From the IMG/VR virus record IMGVR_UViG_3300032278_000068, positions 1-31,810 of that record: 31,810 nucleotides of DNA, one strand, 5' to 3'. This stretch comes from a virus. A program made the translations under genes and the position numbers. The notes below the pieces were generated by a model. The model saw nothing but the letters and a program-made list of their open reading frames with translations, was not told the DNA's origin and did not search any database. Shown piece after piece: positions 1 to 6,013 of this stretch; position 1 is the stretch's first letter, and every line of letters begins with the position of its first letter.

Positions 1-350
1 TACATCGACCCCCGAATGATCTGGTGGGAAAGTCGGGGTCTCGAACAGACATGCCCTATCACGTAAGACGAAGGGCGCACCTTCGCTGGGCTTTCAGTCA
101 CCTGCCAATAGACTGAGAGCAGTCTATCCAATAAAGAACTCAATCCCTCAAGGATCACCCACTGAGGTAAAATGCTCTGGCGGCAAGGGTGCGAAAGTGA
201 ACCACGTAATGGTTCGGGGCTACCAGCAACAACGGAAGGTAAAGGTAACCAACAGCGGTAGGAGAGGACGAGGGGGATAGAGATCCGTCTTTATGGAAGC
301 GTTGACTGTGAAAGACTTGACTTATCACCAAATTATATTATATTTGTCTC

Positions 351-400
351 TAACGATGCCTCCATACATGGGTTCCTCCTCAGTATGAGATCGTTATTTT
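351..400 (+). terminator. Stem-loop followed by T4, possible terminator
   Basis: TAACGAT (351-357) pairs with ATCGTTA (390-396), an inner ATAC/GTAT pairing extends the stem, and TTTT follows at 397-400. The loop contains CCTCCT, which is complementary to a Shine-Dalgarno site. It could be a weak terminator or simply one domain of the preceding structured RNA. Confidence 0.35.
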
Positions 401-408
401 CCCACCAA

Positions 409-444
409 CCCTGCGGCCCTCACGGGTCGTAGGGCTTTCTTATC
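409..444 (+). terminator. Terminator-like hairpin directly before the nuclease-like gene
   Basis: CCCTGCGGCCC (409-419) pairs with GGGTCGTAGGG (424-434) over 11 bp with two G-U pairs and a TCAC tetraloop. The pyrimidine tract CTTTCTTATCT runs right up to the ATG at 446. The T tract is imperfect. Because no Shine-Dalgarno site fits between hairpin and ATG, it may act as an attenuator for the next gene rather than as a full stop. Confidence 0.6.
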
Positions 445-445
445 T

Positions 446-895
446 ATGAATAATAAACCCGAACATCAAGAAGTAGAGCAGATGGTGGCCGATAGAATAT
501 CCACCATCTTCAAATGCAGAGAGCTAAAAACAGGCTCTGAAACCGCCCGCGTAGATAGAATCTTCTTCCGAGATGGTAAAGCCGTAGCCATAGCAGAAAT
601 AAAAGGACGCAAAGAATCCATCGAACAACTGAAAGAATGGGGTTCCCTCCTCATCACCGCCGATAAGCTGACAGACGGACAACTGCTATCCTCCCTACTT
701 CATGTTCCCTTCTATGTAATAGCCTACCTCAAAGCATCAAAAGCTATCGCCCTGTTCCCTATTACCGATGACCGTGGATCGCTTAAATGTAACTACACCG
801 TAAAAGAAACCGAAACAAAAGCTCATTGTGAGGGTGGCCTAGCCCTGAGAGAGAATGCCTTCATACCACTAGACCAGATGAGGTTATACGAATGA
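446..895 (+). CDS. PD-(D/E)XK nuclease-like protein
   Basis: 149 aa. The core shows a nuclease-fold signature: an N-terminal helix (residues 8-24) with acidic residues, D37 in ARVDRIFF, and the E51-I-K53 motif in AIAEIKGRK. A helix with a Trp follows, as in many small PD-(D/E)XK enzymes that cut or resolve DNA using a metal ion. The remaining part is a plain alpha/beta pattern. Which substrate it acts on cannot be told from sequence. The gene ends in an ATGA overlap with the terminase-like gene, so the two are probably co-translated and may both act in DNA packaging or end processing. The start is unusual: a terminator-like hairpin ends 11 bases before the ATG and no Shine-Dalgarno site is visible; an internal ATG at 482 also lacks one. 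Fold assignment is fairly sure, role is inference. Confidence 0.6.
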   Translation: MNNKPEHQEVEQMVADRISTIFKCRELKTGSETARVDRIFFRDGKAVAIAEIKGRKESIEQLKEWGSLLITADKLTDGQLLSSLLHVPFYVIAYLKASKAIALFPITDDRGSLKCNYTVKETETKAHCEGGLALRENAFIPLDQMRLYE

Positions 896-1506
896 ATGAC
901 CATAGACCCCCCGCCGATAAAGCCGCCCCCTTCAGAAATAAACCCGAAAAAAGAGAACTCATCATAGATGTTGTCGCTAAGTGGAAAGCACTACCCACCG
1001 AACTCAAAGAAGATAGGACATTAGGCGAACTGGCCCGAAGACATGGCATAACACCCAATACCGCCTTCTACCATACCGCTCGGTCCGCTGAAGTATATCA
1101 CCGGATGCTTACCGAAGTAGCCGGAAAAGGACTGGACGAAGCCCCCGAAATACTCCATACCCTTGCGAAAAATGCTAAGGAAGGGCATACACGCTCTGCC
1201 GAAGTCTACCTAGACTTTGTACGTAAGACCCTCACCGACGATAAACTCATAGCGCAAGTGAGACCCCCCAAACAACTGCAAGATACCCTAGAAAAGATCG
1301 GTAAAGGCGCTACCGAGATGCTCCAAATAGCTAAAACCCTCGCTAATCCCGAAGAAGCTAACGCCTACCTACAAGCCCAAGCCGTAGATGGCGAGTTCGT
1401 AGATGTGAACGAGGCCCAACATTTGGACGATTCTACATCCGAGGGGGCAAACGAATCCCCCCGTATGATGGTCGCAGGGGGAAACGACCTCCCACGGGGG
1501 GTATAA
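892..1506 (+). CDS. Probable terminase small subunit (TerS-like)
   Basis: 204 aa. Residues about 42-65 (LGELARRHGITPNTAFYHTA) form a helix-turn-helix, and the next 60 residues are helical with a segment (EGHTRSAEVYLDFVRK) that resembles the oligomerisation part of many phage small terminases. The C-terminal 50 residues are acidic and probably disordered. Small terminases recognise the packaging site and load the large subunit. The start overlaps the stop of the nuclease-like gene (ATGA). Unusually, no large terminase follows: downstream is a 1-kb structured non-coding region. The coding strand here is C-rich, opposite to the G-rich coding strand of the genes from 2548 on. A general DNA-binding regulator with the same helix-turn-helix is the main alternative. 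Confidence 0.55.
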   Translation: MNDHRPPADKAAPFRNKPEKRELIIDVVAKWKALPTELKEDRTLGELARRHGITPNTAFYHTARSAEVYHRMLTEVAGKGLDEAPEILHTLAKNAKEGHTRSAEVYLDFVRKTLTDDKLIAQVRPPKQLQDTLEKIGKGATEMLQIAKTLANPEEANAYLQAQAVDGEFVDVNEAQHLDDSTSEGANESPRMMVAGGNDLPRGV

Positions 1507-1842
1507 AGAAGCTTCTCAGCGCCGCTAACAACCGCAACGCCTTAACGCAGTTCTCTCCGAAGAACAGTCACACGGACCTCTCCTTGGTGCTGTCCCACGT
1601 CAGTGACTTTATTCTTTCGTGACCTCTCTCTCCTCGTCACACTTCTGTTCACGGGGTGTGTCTCCCTTGCAACACCGCTTCTCTTCTCATCGGCGCGACC
1701 AAGCCACGTCTTCTCTACAACGAGCGGCATGTTCGTCTGCGACGCGTGATCACCGCCGCGAAAGGTGCTGTCTTTGCTTCGCATTCGAGAGCACCTCGCT
1801 CTGGGGTGATCCGTACAGAATGTCTGCGATGCTTTCCACAAT

Positions 1843-1860
1843 GTCCCAAAAAGACGGGAC
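1843..1860 (+). other. Hairpin with AAAAAGAC loop, copy 1
   Basis: GTCCC (1843-1847) pairs with GGGAC (1856-1860) around the 8-base loop AAAAAGAC. The same loop closed by G-C pairs recurs at 2424-2431 and 5649-5656. A relative with a 13-base loop lies at 2022-2044; both it and this copy are preceded by AT and begin GTCCCAAA. Confidence 0.8.
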
Positions 1861-1910
1861 GAACCCCGACTGATAGTGTCTGCGACCCGAGGTTTTATCA
1901 GTCGGGGTTC
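1861..1910. repeat. Perfect 15-bp inverted repeat
   Basis: GAACCCCGACTGATA at 1861-1875 is exactly complementary to 1896-1910, with a 20-base loop. The last three bases are shared with the next stem (1908-1915/1933-1940), so the two stems compete at their junction. There is no T run after either one, so neither looks like a simple terminator. Confidence 0.9.
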
Positions 1911-2363
1911 TCGACGCGTGAACAGCTACGCGGTCGAGAAGATGCCCCTTCAGCAGCACCCTTCCTTGGACCCACCCTTCCGCTCCACTCGCCCGAGGGT
2001 ACTCTCTGCCCTTTCGCTGATGTCCCAAACAGAAGAAGCGGGACGCGAAAGGGCTCTCGTCGAAACAGCCCTCCTCACCTCGCTACAGAACGCTCGCTTT
2101 GTTAAGGATAAGCCCGGCACCACTCCCACTGAATGATTTCATTCAGCGGCAGCGGAGTGCTTTCTCCGACCAGCCGTCTATTTTTCCGCTTCTCTGCTAG
2201 GGTGCCGATGGACAACAGCAAAAGCGTCCATCGGAATTATTATATCGAATGCTCAGCATAAGCAGACGGCTTTGCAGGTACGAGACGCTGCACTCTGCAT
2301 CGGCATGGACTCGACGCCACGGGTCCGTGAACACTCCTATGGTCGTGTTCACCCGTGTCTAAA

Positions 2364-2488
2364 GCTTGTCAAGGGACCGCAGTAACACGGGCCTGAAACT
2401 TCTTTGGAAAAGAAGCCGTCCCCAAAAAGACGGGGACCACTTTTCCAAACAAGTTGTCGGACGGCCCGTCTGCGAACCCTTGACAAGC
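2364..2488 (+). other. 125-nt rod-like hairpin with AAAAAGAC loop, copy 2
   Basis: A single long, almost unbranched helix. GCTTGTCAAGGG (2364-2375) pairs perfectly with 2477-2488. Inside it CGCAG pairs with CTGCG, ACGGGCC (2385-2391) with GGCCCGT (2463-2469), AACTT (2397-2401) with AAGTT (2451-2455), TTTGGAAAAG (2403-2412) with 2440-2449, and GTCCCC (2418-2423) with 2432-2437 around the loop AAAAAGAC. Small bulges separate the segments. An AT-rich tract and the first early gene follow. Confidence 0.85.
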
Positions 2489-2547
2489 ATCGCCGCGCTT
2501 CCTTTTTCTATAAGTTTTTTATTAACCTTAACTTAGTGAGGTGTACC

Positions 2548-2817
2548 ATGAAGGCTTTGAATAATAAGATATTGTGGAACAAGGCAGGGTTTGTGACCTT
2601 CACCGACCGCCAGAAAGCGGTTGAGTTCTGGTTCGCTTGTGGGTCGCGGAGCTTGGCAGTTCAGGGTGGGAGAGTCATCGCAGACGACTTCCACTTTTAC
2701 TACGTGGCGAAGGCGGGCGAAGCCGCAGCGAAGCGGGTTCAGGATTATGCCCTTGCCGTAGAGATTGAAGTTGCGGCATCGGGAGTTCATTACTCCGACA
2801 TTGCCCCTAACGCTTAG
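2548..2817 (+). CDS. Hypothetical early protein, 89 aa
   Basis: The ATG at 2548 is chosen because GAGG at 2538-2541 sits at the right distance; the frame is open upstream to 2404 but that part runs through the hairpins of the structured region and would be Arg-rich. The product starts MKALNNKILW, is mixed alpha/beta and has no motif I recognise. It is the first gene of the early plus-strand block and the first with a G-rich coding strand. It ends 11 bases before the next start, with which it shares a Shine-Dalgarno site (AGGAGG right after its stop). Confidence 0.7.
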   Translation: MKALNNKILWNKAGFVTFTDRQKAVEFWFACGSRSLAVQGGRVIADDFHFYYVAKAGEAAAKRVQDYALAVEIEVAASGVHYSDIAPNA

Positions 2818-2828
2818 GAGGAATAGCA

Positions 2829-3014
2829 ATGACTAATTACGAAGGTCGTAGTCGGGAGGAGATTCGGGCAAGCGACGCCGCACTGGCTAAGTGTCAGTGC
2901 CGCACCATCACGGTTTACAGGGACGAGGTTCCATACGAACATGACATCCTCTGCAAGACTTGCGAGGAGTTGCGAAGGTCGTGGCAGCATCCACCAGTCA
3001 ACTACGAGGAGTAG
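2829..3014 (+). CDS. Small Cys-rich (zinc-ribbon-like) protein, 61 aa
   Basis: A strong AGGAGG lies 7 bases before the ATG. Four cysteines form two pairs, C22-x-C24 and C42-x2-C45, which could bind one zinc ion as in small zinc ribbons. The rest is charged. Phages often encode such small proteins to bind nucleic acid or host polymerase, but no specific family is recognisable. A hairpin and an AGGGGGAA box follow it. Confidence 0.7.
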   Translation: MTNYEGRSREEIRASDAALAKCQCRTITVYRDEVPYEHDILCKTCEELRRSWQHPPVNYEE

Positions 3015-3018
3015 GGTC

Positions 3019-3051
3019 AGCGGTGGTGGGGCATTCGGCTCCACCACTGCT
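3019..3051 (+). other. Intergenic 11-bp stem-loop
   Basis: AGCGGTGGTGG (3019-3029) pairs with CCACCACTGCT (3041-3051), one G-U pair, loop GGCATTCGGCT. It directly precedes an AGGGGGAA box. No T run follows, so termination is unlikely to be its only role. The loop shares ATTCGG with the hairpin at 5414-5444. Confidence 0.7.
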
Positions 3052-3053
3052 TG

Positions 3054-3064
3054 AGGGGGAACAA
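3054..3064 (+). promoter_or_regulatory. AGGGGGAA box before the 205-aa gene
   Basis: AGGGGGAACAA lies 38 bases upstream of the ATG at 3102 and is separate from that gene's own GGAGGAG ribosome site. One of a family of nearly identical boxes in the early region. Confidence 0.5.
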
Positions 3065-3101
3065 CTATACATTTCTTAATATAACTCGGAGGAGAACTAA
3101 G

Positions 3102-3719
3102 ATGAATGCATCAACGAAGGGCTTGTGGCGTCACATAGAGCATAATCTGCTTCCTGAAGCTTCGTGGCATCTGGAAGATCTGAGGTGGGATGCCAAAGCA
3201 TTGAATGCTGCTTTGGCAGTGCGGTTCAGCAAAGATCCGAAGGTTTTGCTTGAGAATGAGGAGCATTGGTTCGACATGAGCGCAGACTCACACGTCAGCC
3301 ATTGCGCGGAGGATGCTGCGGCTGACCATCGTCGCAGTGAGTGGGTCATTACAGCGGTTAGTAAGCGTTGTAAGGTACTGGCAGCCCGTTGGGGTCTCAA
3401 CCAGTTGAGTGTTGGCGTTGGCCCAGACGGTCCGGCGTTTATTTCATCTGACAAAGAGTTTTGTTCCCCCGATATCAAACAGCCAACTACATGGGGTTAT
3501 GTCCCCCACAAGAAGCTCGAAGCGGCTGTAGTGGCTGGCCGGAAGGAAGCCACTGCGAAGGTCGTGGCAGCAGCCACCAAGCTTGGTAAGAGCTTGGGAG
3601 TAGTTGTCGGGATGTTCGTGGCTTTCGTTGGCGTTGTATGTTTAATTTACTTGGGCGGCTGGCTGGGAGGCTTAGCCGCGTTGTTCGCCCTTGGTACGTT
3701 GCTGGAGTGGTTGGTTTAG
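3102..3719 (+). CDS. Hypothetical membrane protein, 205 aa
   Basis: The ATG at 3102 follows GGAGGAG by 7 bases; a longer frame from 3051 would start inside the AGGGGGAA box and is rejected. Residues 1-150 are soluble and mixed, with many Trp, His and Ser. The C-terminal end (about residues 160-205) holds two hydrophobic stretches (GVVVGMFVAFVGVVCLIYLG and LAALFALGTLLEWLV) with a short Gly turn, suggesting a tail-anchored or hairpin membrane protein with the soluble part in the cytoplasm. No family recognised. It is flanked by perfect hairpins on both sides, so it may be expressed as its own unit. Confidence 0.65.
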   Translation: MNASTKGLWRHIEHNLLPEASWHLEDLRWDAKALNAALAVRFSKDPKVLLENEEHWFDMSADSHVSHCAEDAAADHRRSEWVITAVSKRCKVLAARWGLNQLSVGVGPDGPAFISSDKEFCSPDIKQPTTWGYVPHKKLEAAVVAGRKEATAKVVAAATKLGKSLGVVVGMFVAFVGVVCLIYLGGWLGGLAALFALGTLLEWLV

Positions 3720-3730
3720 TAGCATTCGTG

Positions 3731-3760
3731 GCAGTGCGGTGCAACTCAGCACCGCACTGC
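3731..3760 (+). other. Perfect 12-bp intergenic stem-loop
   Basis: GCAGTGCGGTGC (3731-3742) is exactly complementary to 3749-3760 with loop AACTCA. It starts 11 bases after the stop of the 205-aa gene. The tail TTGCTGTTC is only partly T-rich, so it may stabilise a transcript end or terminate weakly. Confidence 0.75.
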
Positions 3761-3809
3761 TTGCTGTTCACCACGGAGCATCAGCTTCGTGAGACTATTG
3801 GAGGTTCCA

Positions 3810-5405
3810 ATGGTTGGTGCATTAGGTTGGCTCATGCAGAAATGTGCGGTCATCGAAGAGCCGCGCATTCCCAAAGCTTTGAATCGGATAGACGCTTCGG
3901 CGTTGCTATTCGATACTCCGGTGAGATCTGCGCCGGAGTCACAGAGCTTGGACACGGTTTATCCGACGCTAGCGGGGGGAACGGACCCTCGCTTCTTTGG
4001 CAACGATGGCATTGTGGAGGGTCACCTCCGCAATGTAAAGCCACAGCTATCCAGCTTCTACGGCGTCTACGATTGGCGTTGGGATGCGGAGCATGGCGAT
4101 GAGGCGCGGAGCATCGCGGAGCAGTTGTCGATGACCCACAACGGTCCGCAGGTTGTGGTCATAGATCGGCACGGCCTGTTCGCCATCCAGAAGCTGGGTG
4201 GCAAGCGGGTGGGCAAGGCTTTTATCGGTGGCATGGAGCGGGATCTTGAAGCCGCTCCAGAGGCTCCGGTAGAGGGGACGCTGCGCCCGAAAGTGGATGC
4301 GGACGGTAAGGCTATCGACTACCGTCCGAAATGGGGTGAGTTGGTTGGTCACGAGATGACCAGCCTCAGAGACCTCATCGACATTTCGTCGGAGGTCACG
4401 CATAAGCCTCTGGACGAGGTGCAGTTGTTTCTTGCCGCTGGCGATCCTTCGTCAACGGACGAGGAGTTAGATGCTGCAGAGAAAGCGGCGGCTATGACGG
4501 AAGAGGCGTTGAACCTGCCTCGCCGCAGGGAGGTGGCACGGCGGGAGTTGGACGCTCTTGCCAAGGTGGCTAAGAAGCTGCCTAAGATGATCCGGGGGCA
4601 GAAGAGCAAGCGTTGGTCTTACGCTTGGAAGCAGTTCTATAGACGCAGGGAGGAACTGCTGGCACAGGGGCTGGTCGTAGACCCCATAGAGCCGGGACAA
4701 GCAGCGAAGTACAGAGCAGCGGGTGCCTATGTCTGGTACTCGCTGGCTTCGGCACGGCGGTTTGCCAAGCTGGCATCGTCGGGAAAGATGTTATGTATTA
4801 CGGGCCGCAACGTGATCGTGGCCCGTCAGGAGGACACGGGGCATTACTACTGCTTCGTGAATTGCAGCCCCAAAGATCCAGCGTCTATGGTTGAGACGTG
4901 GTTCGCGGGGCGTCCGACTCCTTCGCCTTACCGTCGTGGTGACTTCAAGCGCACCTACACGGCGGTGCTAACGTGGGCGGGCGGCAGCAAGCCTGAGAGC
5001 CGTCGTCTCATACAGGGTCATGCTGGCCTTGACCATACACCAGCGGTTAAAGGAGACTATGATTACGTCTTCGGCACCAGCTTCGGCAACCGCTGGCTGG
5101 ATGAGGAGCATCTGGAAGTTCGGAAGCTCCCCACTGGCAAGGGCGGTTATTGGAGCGATTTCAGAGCCGTAACCGACGAGGAGGCTATGATGCTCCTTGA
5201 GGTTTTCTTCGGCTCATTCGATTGGGTCGAAGGCATTGACTCTGCGATCGTCCAAGCGGTGGAGGACGACAACGAGCGGTCTGGTGCCGATCTCGTTGGT
5301 GGGTACGAAGCCACGCCGCTATCCGAGGAGGACAGTGGTGAAGGCGGCAGCTTCGCTTGGCATGAGCGTCAGTACGATGCCGAGGCTGAGGAGTACCTAC
5401 AGTAG
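3810..5405 (+). CDS. Large hypothetical early protein, 531 aa
   Basis: The ATG at 3810 has GGAGG at 3800-3804; an in-frame GTG at 3789 lies upstream of this site and is less likely. This is the longest early gene in the window, and I do not recognise it. Visible features: a compact N-terminal part (residues 1-140), a long charged helical region rich in Glu, Lys and Arg around residues 200-290 that may be coiled, a more globular part from about 300 to 470 with several aromatic residues (WYSLASARRF, YYCFVNCSP), and an acidic, Gly/Glu-rich C-terminal tail. No membrane segment or signal peptide. It is flanked by perfect hairpins and ends at an AGGGGGAA box, so it is probably expressed as a separate unit early in infection. 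Confidence 0.75.
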   Translation: MVGALGWLMQKCAVIEEPRIPKALNRIDASALLFDTPVRSAPESQSLDTVYPTLAGGTDPRFFGNDGIVEGHLRNVKPQLSSFYGVYDWRWDAEHGDEARSIAEQLSMTHNGPQVVVIDRHGLFAIQKLGGKRVGKAFIGGMERDLEAAPEAPVEGTLRPKVDADGKAIDYRPKWGELVGHEMTSLRDLIDISSEVTHKPLDEVQLFLAAGDPSSTDEELDAAEKAAAMTEEALNLPRRREVARRELDALAKVAKKLPKMIRGQKSKRWSYAWKQFYRRREELLAQGLVVDPIEPGQAAKYRAAGAYVWYSLASARRFAKLASSGKMLCITGRNVIVARQEDTGHYYCFVNCSPKDPASMVETWFAGRPTPSPYRRGDFKRTYTAVLTWAGGSKPESRRLIQGHAGLDHTPAVKGDYDYVFGTSFGNRWLDEEHLEVRKLPTGKGGYWSDFRAVTDEEAMMLLEVFFGSFDWVEGIDSAIVQAVEDDNERSGADLVGGYEATPLSEEDSGEGGSFAWHERQYDAEAEEYLQ

Positions 5406-5413
5406 GGGGAATA
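5404..5413 (+). promoter_or_regulatory. AGGGGGAATA box before the 47-aa gene
   Basis: AGGGGGAATA begins within the stop codon of the 531-aa gene and is followed at once by the hairpin at 5414-5444. The gene at 5464 has its own GAGGAGG site, so this box is not its ribosome site. Confidence 0.5.
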
Positions 5414-5444
5414 GGAGCGGTAGGCTATTCGGGTCTACCGCTCC
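5414..5444 (+). other. Perfect 10-bp leader stem-loop
   Basis: GGAGCGGTAG (5414-5423) pairs exactly with CTACCGCTCC (5435-5444); the loop GCTATTCGGGT shares ATTCGG with the loop of the hairpin at 3019-3051. It lies between an AGGGGGAATA box and the ribosome site of the next gene. Confidence 0.75.
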
Positions 5445-5463
5445 ATCACACTGAGGAGGAACT

Positions 5464-5607
5464 ATGAGACTCATCATCCAGTACCTAATCGGACTCTTTG
5501 CCGTCAGCGAAGTTCTGACGAAGCAGGAGCCGACAGAAACGCCGAAGGTGCGTCGCTACTCTGGCAATAGCCACCAGCGGCGCATTCAACGACGGCGTGA
5601 GGGTTAG
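5464..5607 (+). CDS. Small basic protein with hydrophobic N-terminus, 47 aa
   Basis: GAGGAGG lies 6 bases before the ATG, which is strong support for such a short gene. The product starts MRLIIQYLIGLFAVSEVL, a hydrophobic stretch of about 18 residues that could be a membrane anchor, and ends in an Arg-rich tail (QRRIQRRREG) that could bind RNA or DNA. No family recognised. Its stop codon lies inside the 5' arm of the branched hairpin at 5603-5702, so translation could influence that fold. Confidence 0.6.
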   Translation: MRLIIQYLIGLFAVSEVLTKQEPTETPKVRRYSGNSHQRRIQRRREG

Positions 5608-5702
5608 CCCCCTATCGTCAAAAACAAATAGCTTGTTCTGCCCTCGCCAAAAAGACGGCGAGGGCAGAACAAGCTAACCGCCTTCGGCGGTAGGGGGCTA
5701 GC
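5603..5702 (+). ncRNA. Three-way-junction RNA element with AAAAAGAC loop, copy 3
   Basis: An outer 12-bp stem (5603-5614 with 5691-5702, one G-U pair) encloses a single-stranded A-rich stretch, a perfect 19-bp hairpin (5630-5648 with 5657-5675) closed by the loop AAAAAGAC, and a small hairpin CCGCC-TTC-GGCGG (5678-5690). No T run follows, so it is not a normal terminator. It fills most of the gap between the 47-aa and 85-aa genes. It may be a protein-binding, processing or antitermination site. The structure is directly visible; its role is not. Confidence 0.7.
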
Positions 5703-5730
5703 GGGGCAGAACGTATGCAAGCGTATGTAA

Positions 5731-5740
5731 AGGGGGAATA
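5731..5740 (+). promoter_or_regulatory. AGGGGGAATA box, doubles as ribosome site
   Basis: AGGGGGAATA ends 2 bases before the GTG at 5743 and no other purine-rich site is present, so here the box itself probably serves as the Shine-Dalgarno site. Confidence 0.5.
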
Positions 5741-5742
5741 AG

Positions 5743-6000
5743 GTGAAGATTCAAGTAAAGAACAAGGCTGAAGCTTTCACGCAGTTGAAAGGCTTCCTTG
5801 GCGAAGAGAGGGCTAAGGAACTTATAGGGGGAATAACTAAGGATTTGTTAAATGGAGAGATGGTGATTTTGCCGCTCTCCGCAACTGAAACCCTTATCCT
5901 CACTGGCCCAACAAAGGAGAGCAAGGCTAAGGAGCGCAGACGTATGTATGCAAAACGTGCGAAACGAAAAAAGAAGAGGGGGAATAAGTCCAACTCATAA
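5743..6000 (+). CDS. Hypothetical basic protein, 85 aa
   Basis: Starts with GTG directly after an AGGGGGAATA box. The first 55 residues are a small mixed fold (MKIQVKNKAEAFTQLKGFL start), and residues 57-85 are very rich in Lys and Arg (ERRRMYAKRAKRKKKRGNK), suggesting nucleic-acid binding. A second AGGGGGAATAA copy lies inside the gene at 5826-5836 and a third overlaps its last codons at 5977-5987. Not recognised as any family. Confidence 0.6.
   Translation: MKIQVKNKAEAFTQLKGFLGEERAKELIGGITKDLLNGEMVILPLSATETLILTGPTKESKAKERRRMYAKRAKRKKKRGNKSNS
5977..5987 (+). promoter_or_regulatory. AGGGGGAATAA box before the DGQHR gene
   Basis: Overlaps the 3' end of the 85-aa gene. It is followed by CTCATAACCTAGGAGG, a downstream pattern shared with the boxes at 6932 and 8635. 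The gene at 6014 has its own AGGAGG. Confidence 0.5.
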
Positions 6001-6013
6001 CCTAGGAGGTATT

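Larger units (their letters stand above)
1..445 (+). ncRNA. Candidate structured non-coding RNA, 5' end outside window
   Basis: This stretch has no credible reading frame but contains a run of stem-loops read on the plus strand. Arms are 7-15 with 33-40 (one extra C), 53-56 with 88-91 enclosing a perfect 6-bp stem 69-74/80-85, a perfect 8-bp stem 108-115/120-127 with loop AGAG, 146-150 with 163-167, and 177-180 with 223-226 enclosing the perfect 6-bp stem 199-204/210-215. Two terminator-like hairpins follow at 351-396 and 409-434. The density of perfect stems and the terminal hairpin suggest a transcribed structured RNA of at least 440 nt. I could not match it to tRNA, tmRNA or RNase P by their conserved motifs. 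Large phage RNAs such as GOLLD or ROOL are possible, but I cannot recall their consensus well enough to assign it. Confidence 0.5.
1507..2490 (+). ncRNA. Candidate giant structured RNA or origin/end region
   Basis: About 1 kb without a believable gene: the frames that stay open are rich in Arg and Ser, lack ribosome sites and overlap one another. Instead there are many long inverted repeats. The main ones are 1550-1565, 1619-1640, 1655-1676, 1748-1811 (outer 7 bp with an inner 7-bp stem 1763-1769/1790-1796), 1843-1860, 1861-1910 (15 bp perfect), 1908-1940, 2008-2054 (10 + 5 bp), 2121-2159 (6 + 7 bp), 2173-2270 (7-bp stem enclosing a 9-bp hairpin 2205-2234), 2318-2357 and 2364-2488 (12 + 5 + 7 + 5 + 10 + 6 bp). 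The plus strand is strongly C-rich. A long ornate phage RNA is my preferred reading. A replication origin or packaging/genome-end region is the alternative. Confidence 0.55.

Noticed and set aside
1-60. tRNA or tmRNA T-arm suggested by TCTCGAAC
   Set aside because: No 5-bp T-stem flanks it and no acceptor stem or CCA end is found.
1619-2136. Three overlapping plus-strand reading frames and two minus-strand ones, 84-149 codons
   Set aside because: They overlap in several frames, are rich in Arg, Ser and Pro, lack ribosome sites, and are explained by the C-rich, hairpin-filled structure of the locus.
2480-2514. TTGACA followed by TATAAG as a sigma-70 promoter for the early block
   Set aside because: The spacing is 23 bases instead of about 17, and the TTGACA is part of a perfect 12-bp hairpin arm.
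2404-2547. Upstream extension of the 89-aa gene
   Set aside because: It runs through the arms of the rod-like hairpin and has no ribosome site; the ATG at 2548 has GAGG at proper distance.
3638-4102. 154-codon plus-strand frame across two genes
   Set aside because: It overlaps the end of the 205-aa gene and the start of the 531-aa gene out of frame, and has no ribosome site; it also spans a perfect intergenic hairpin.
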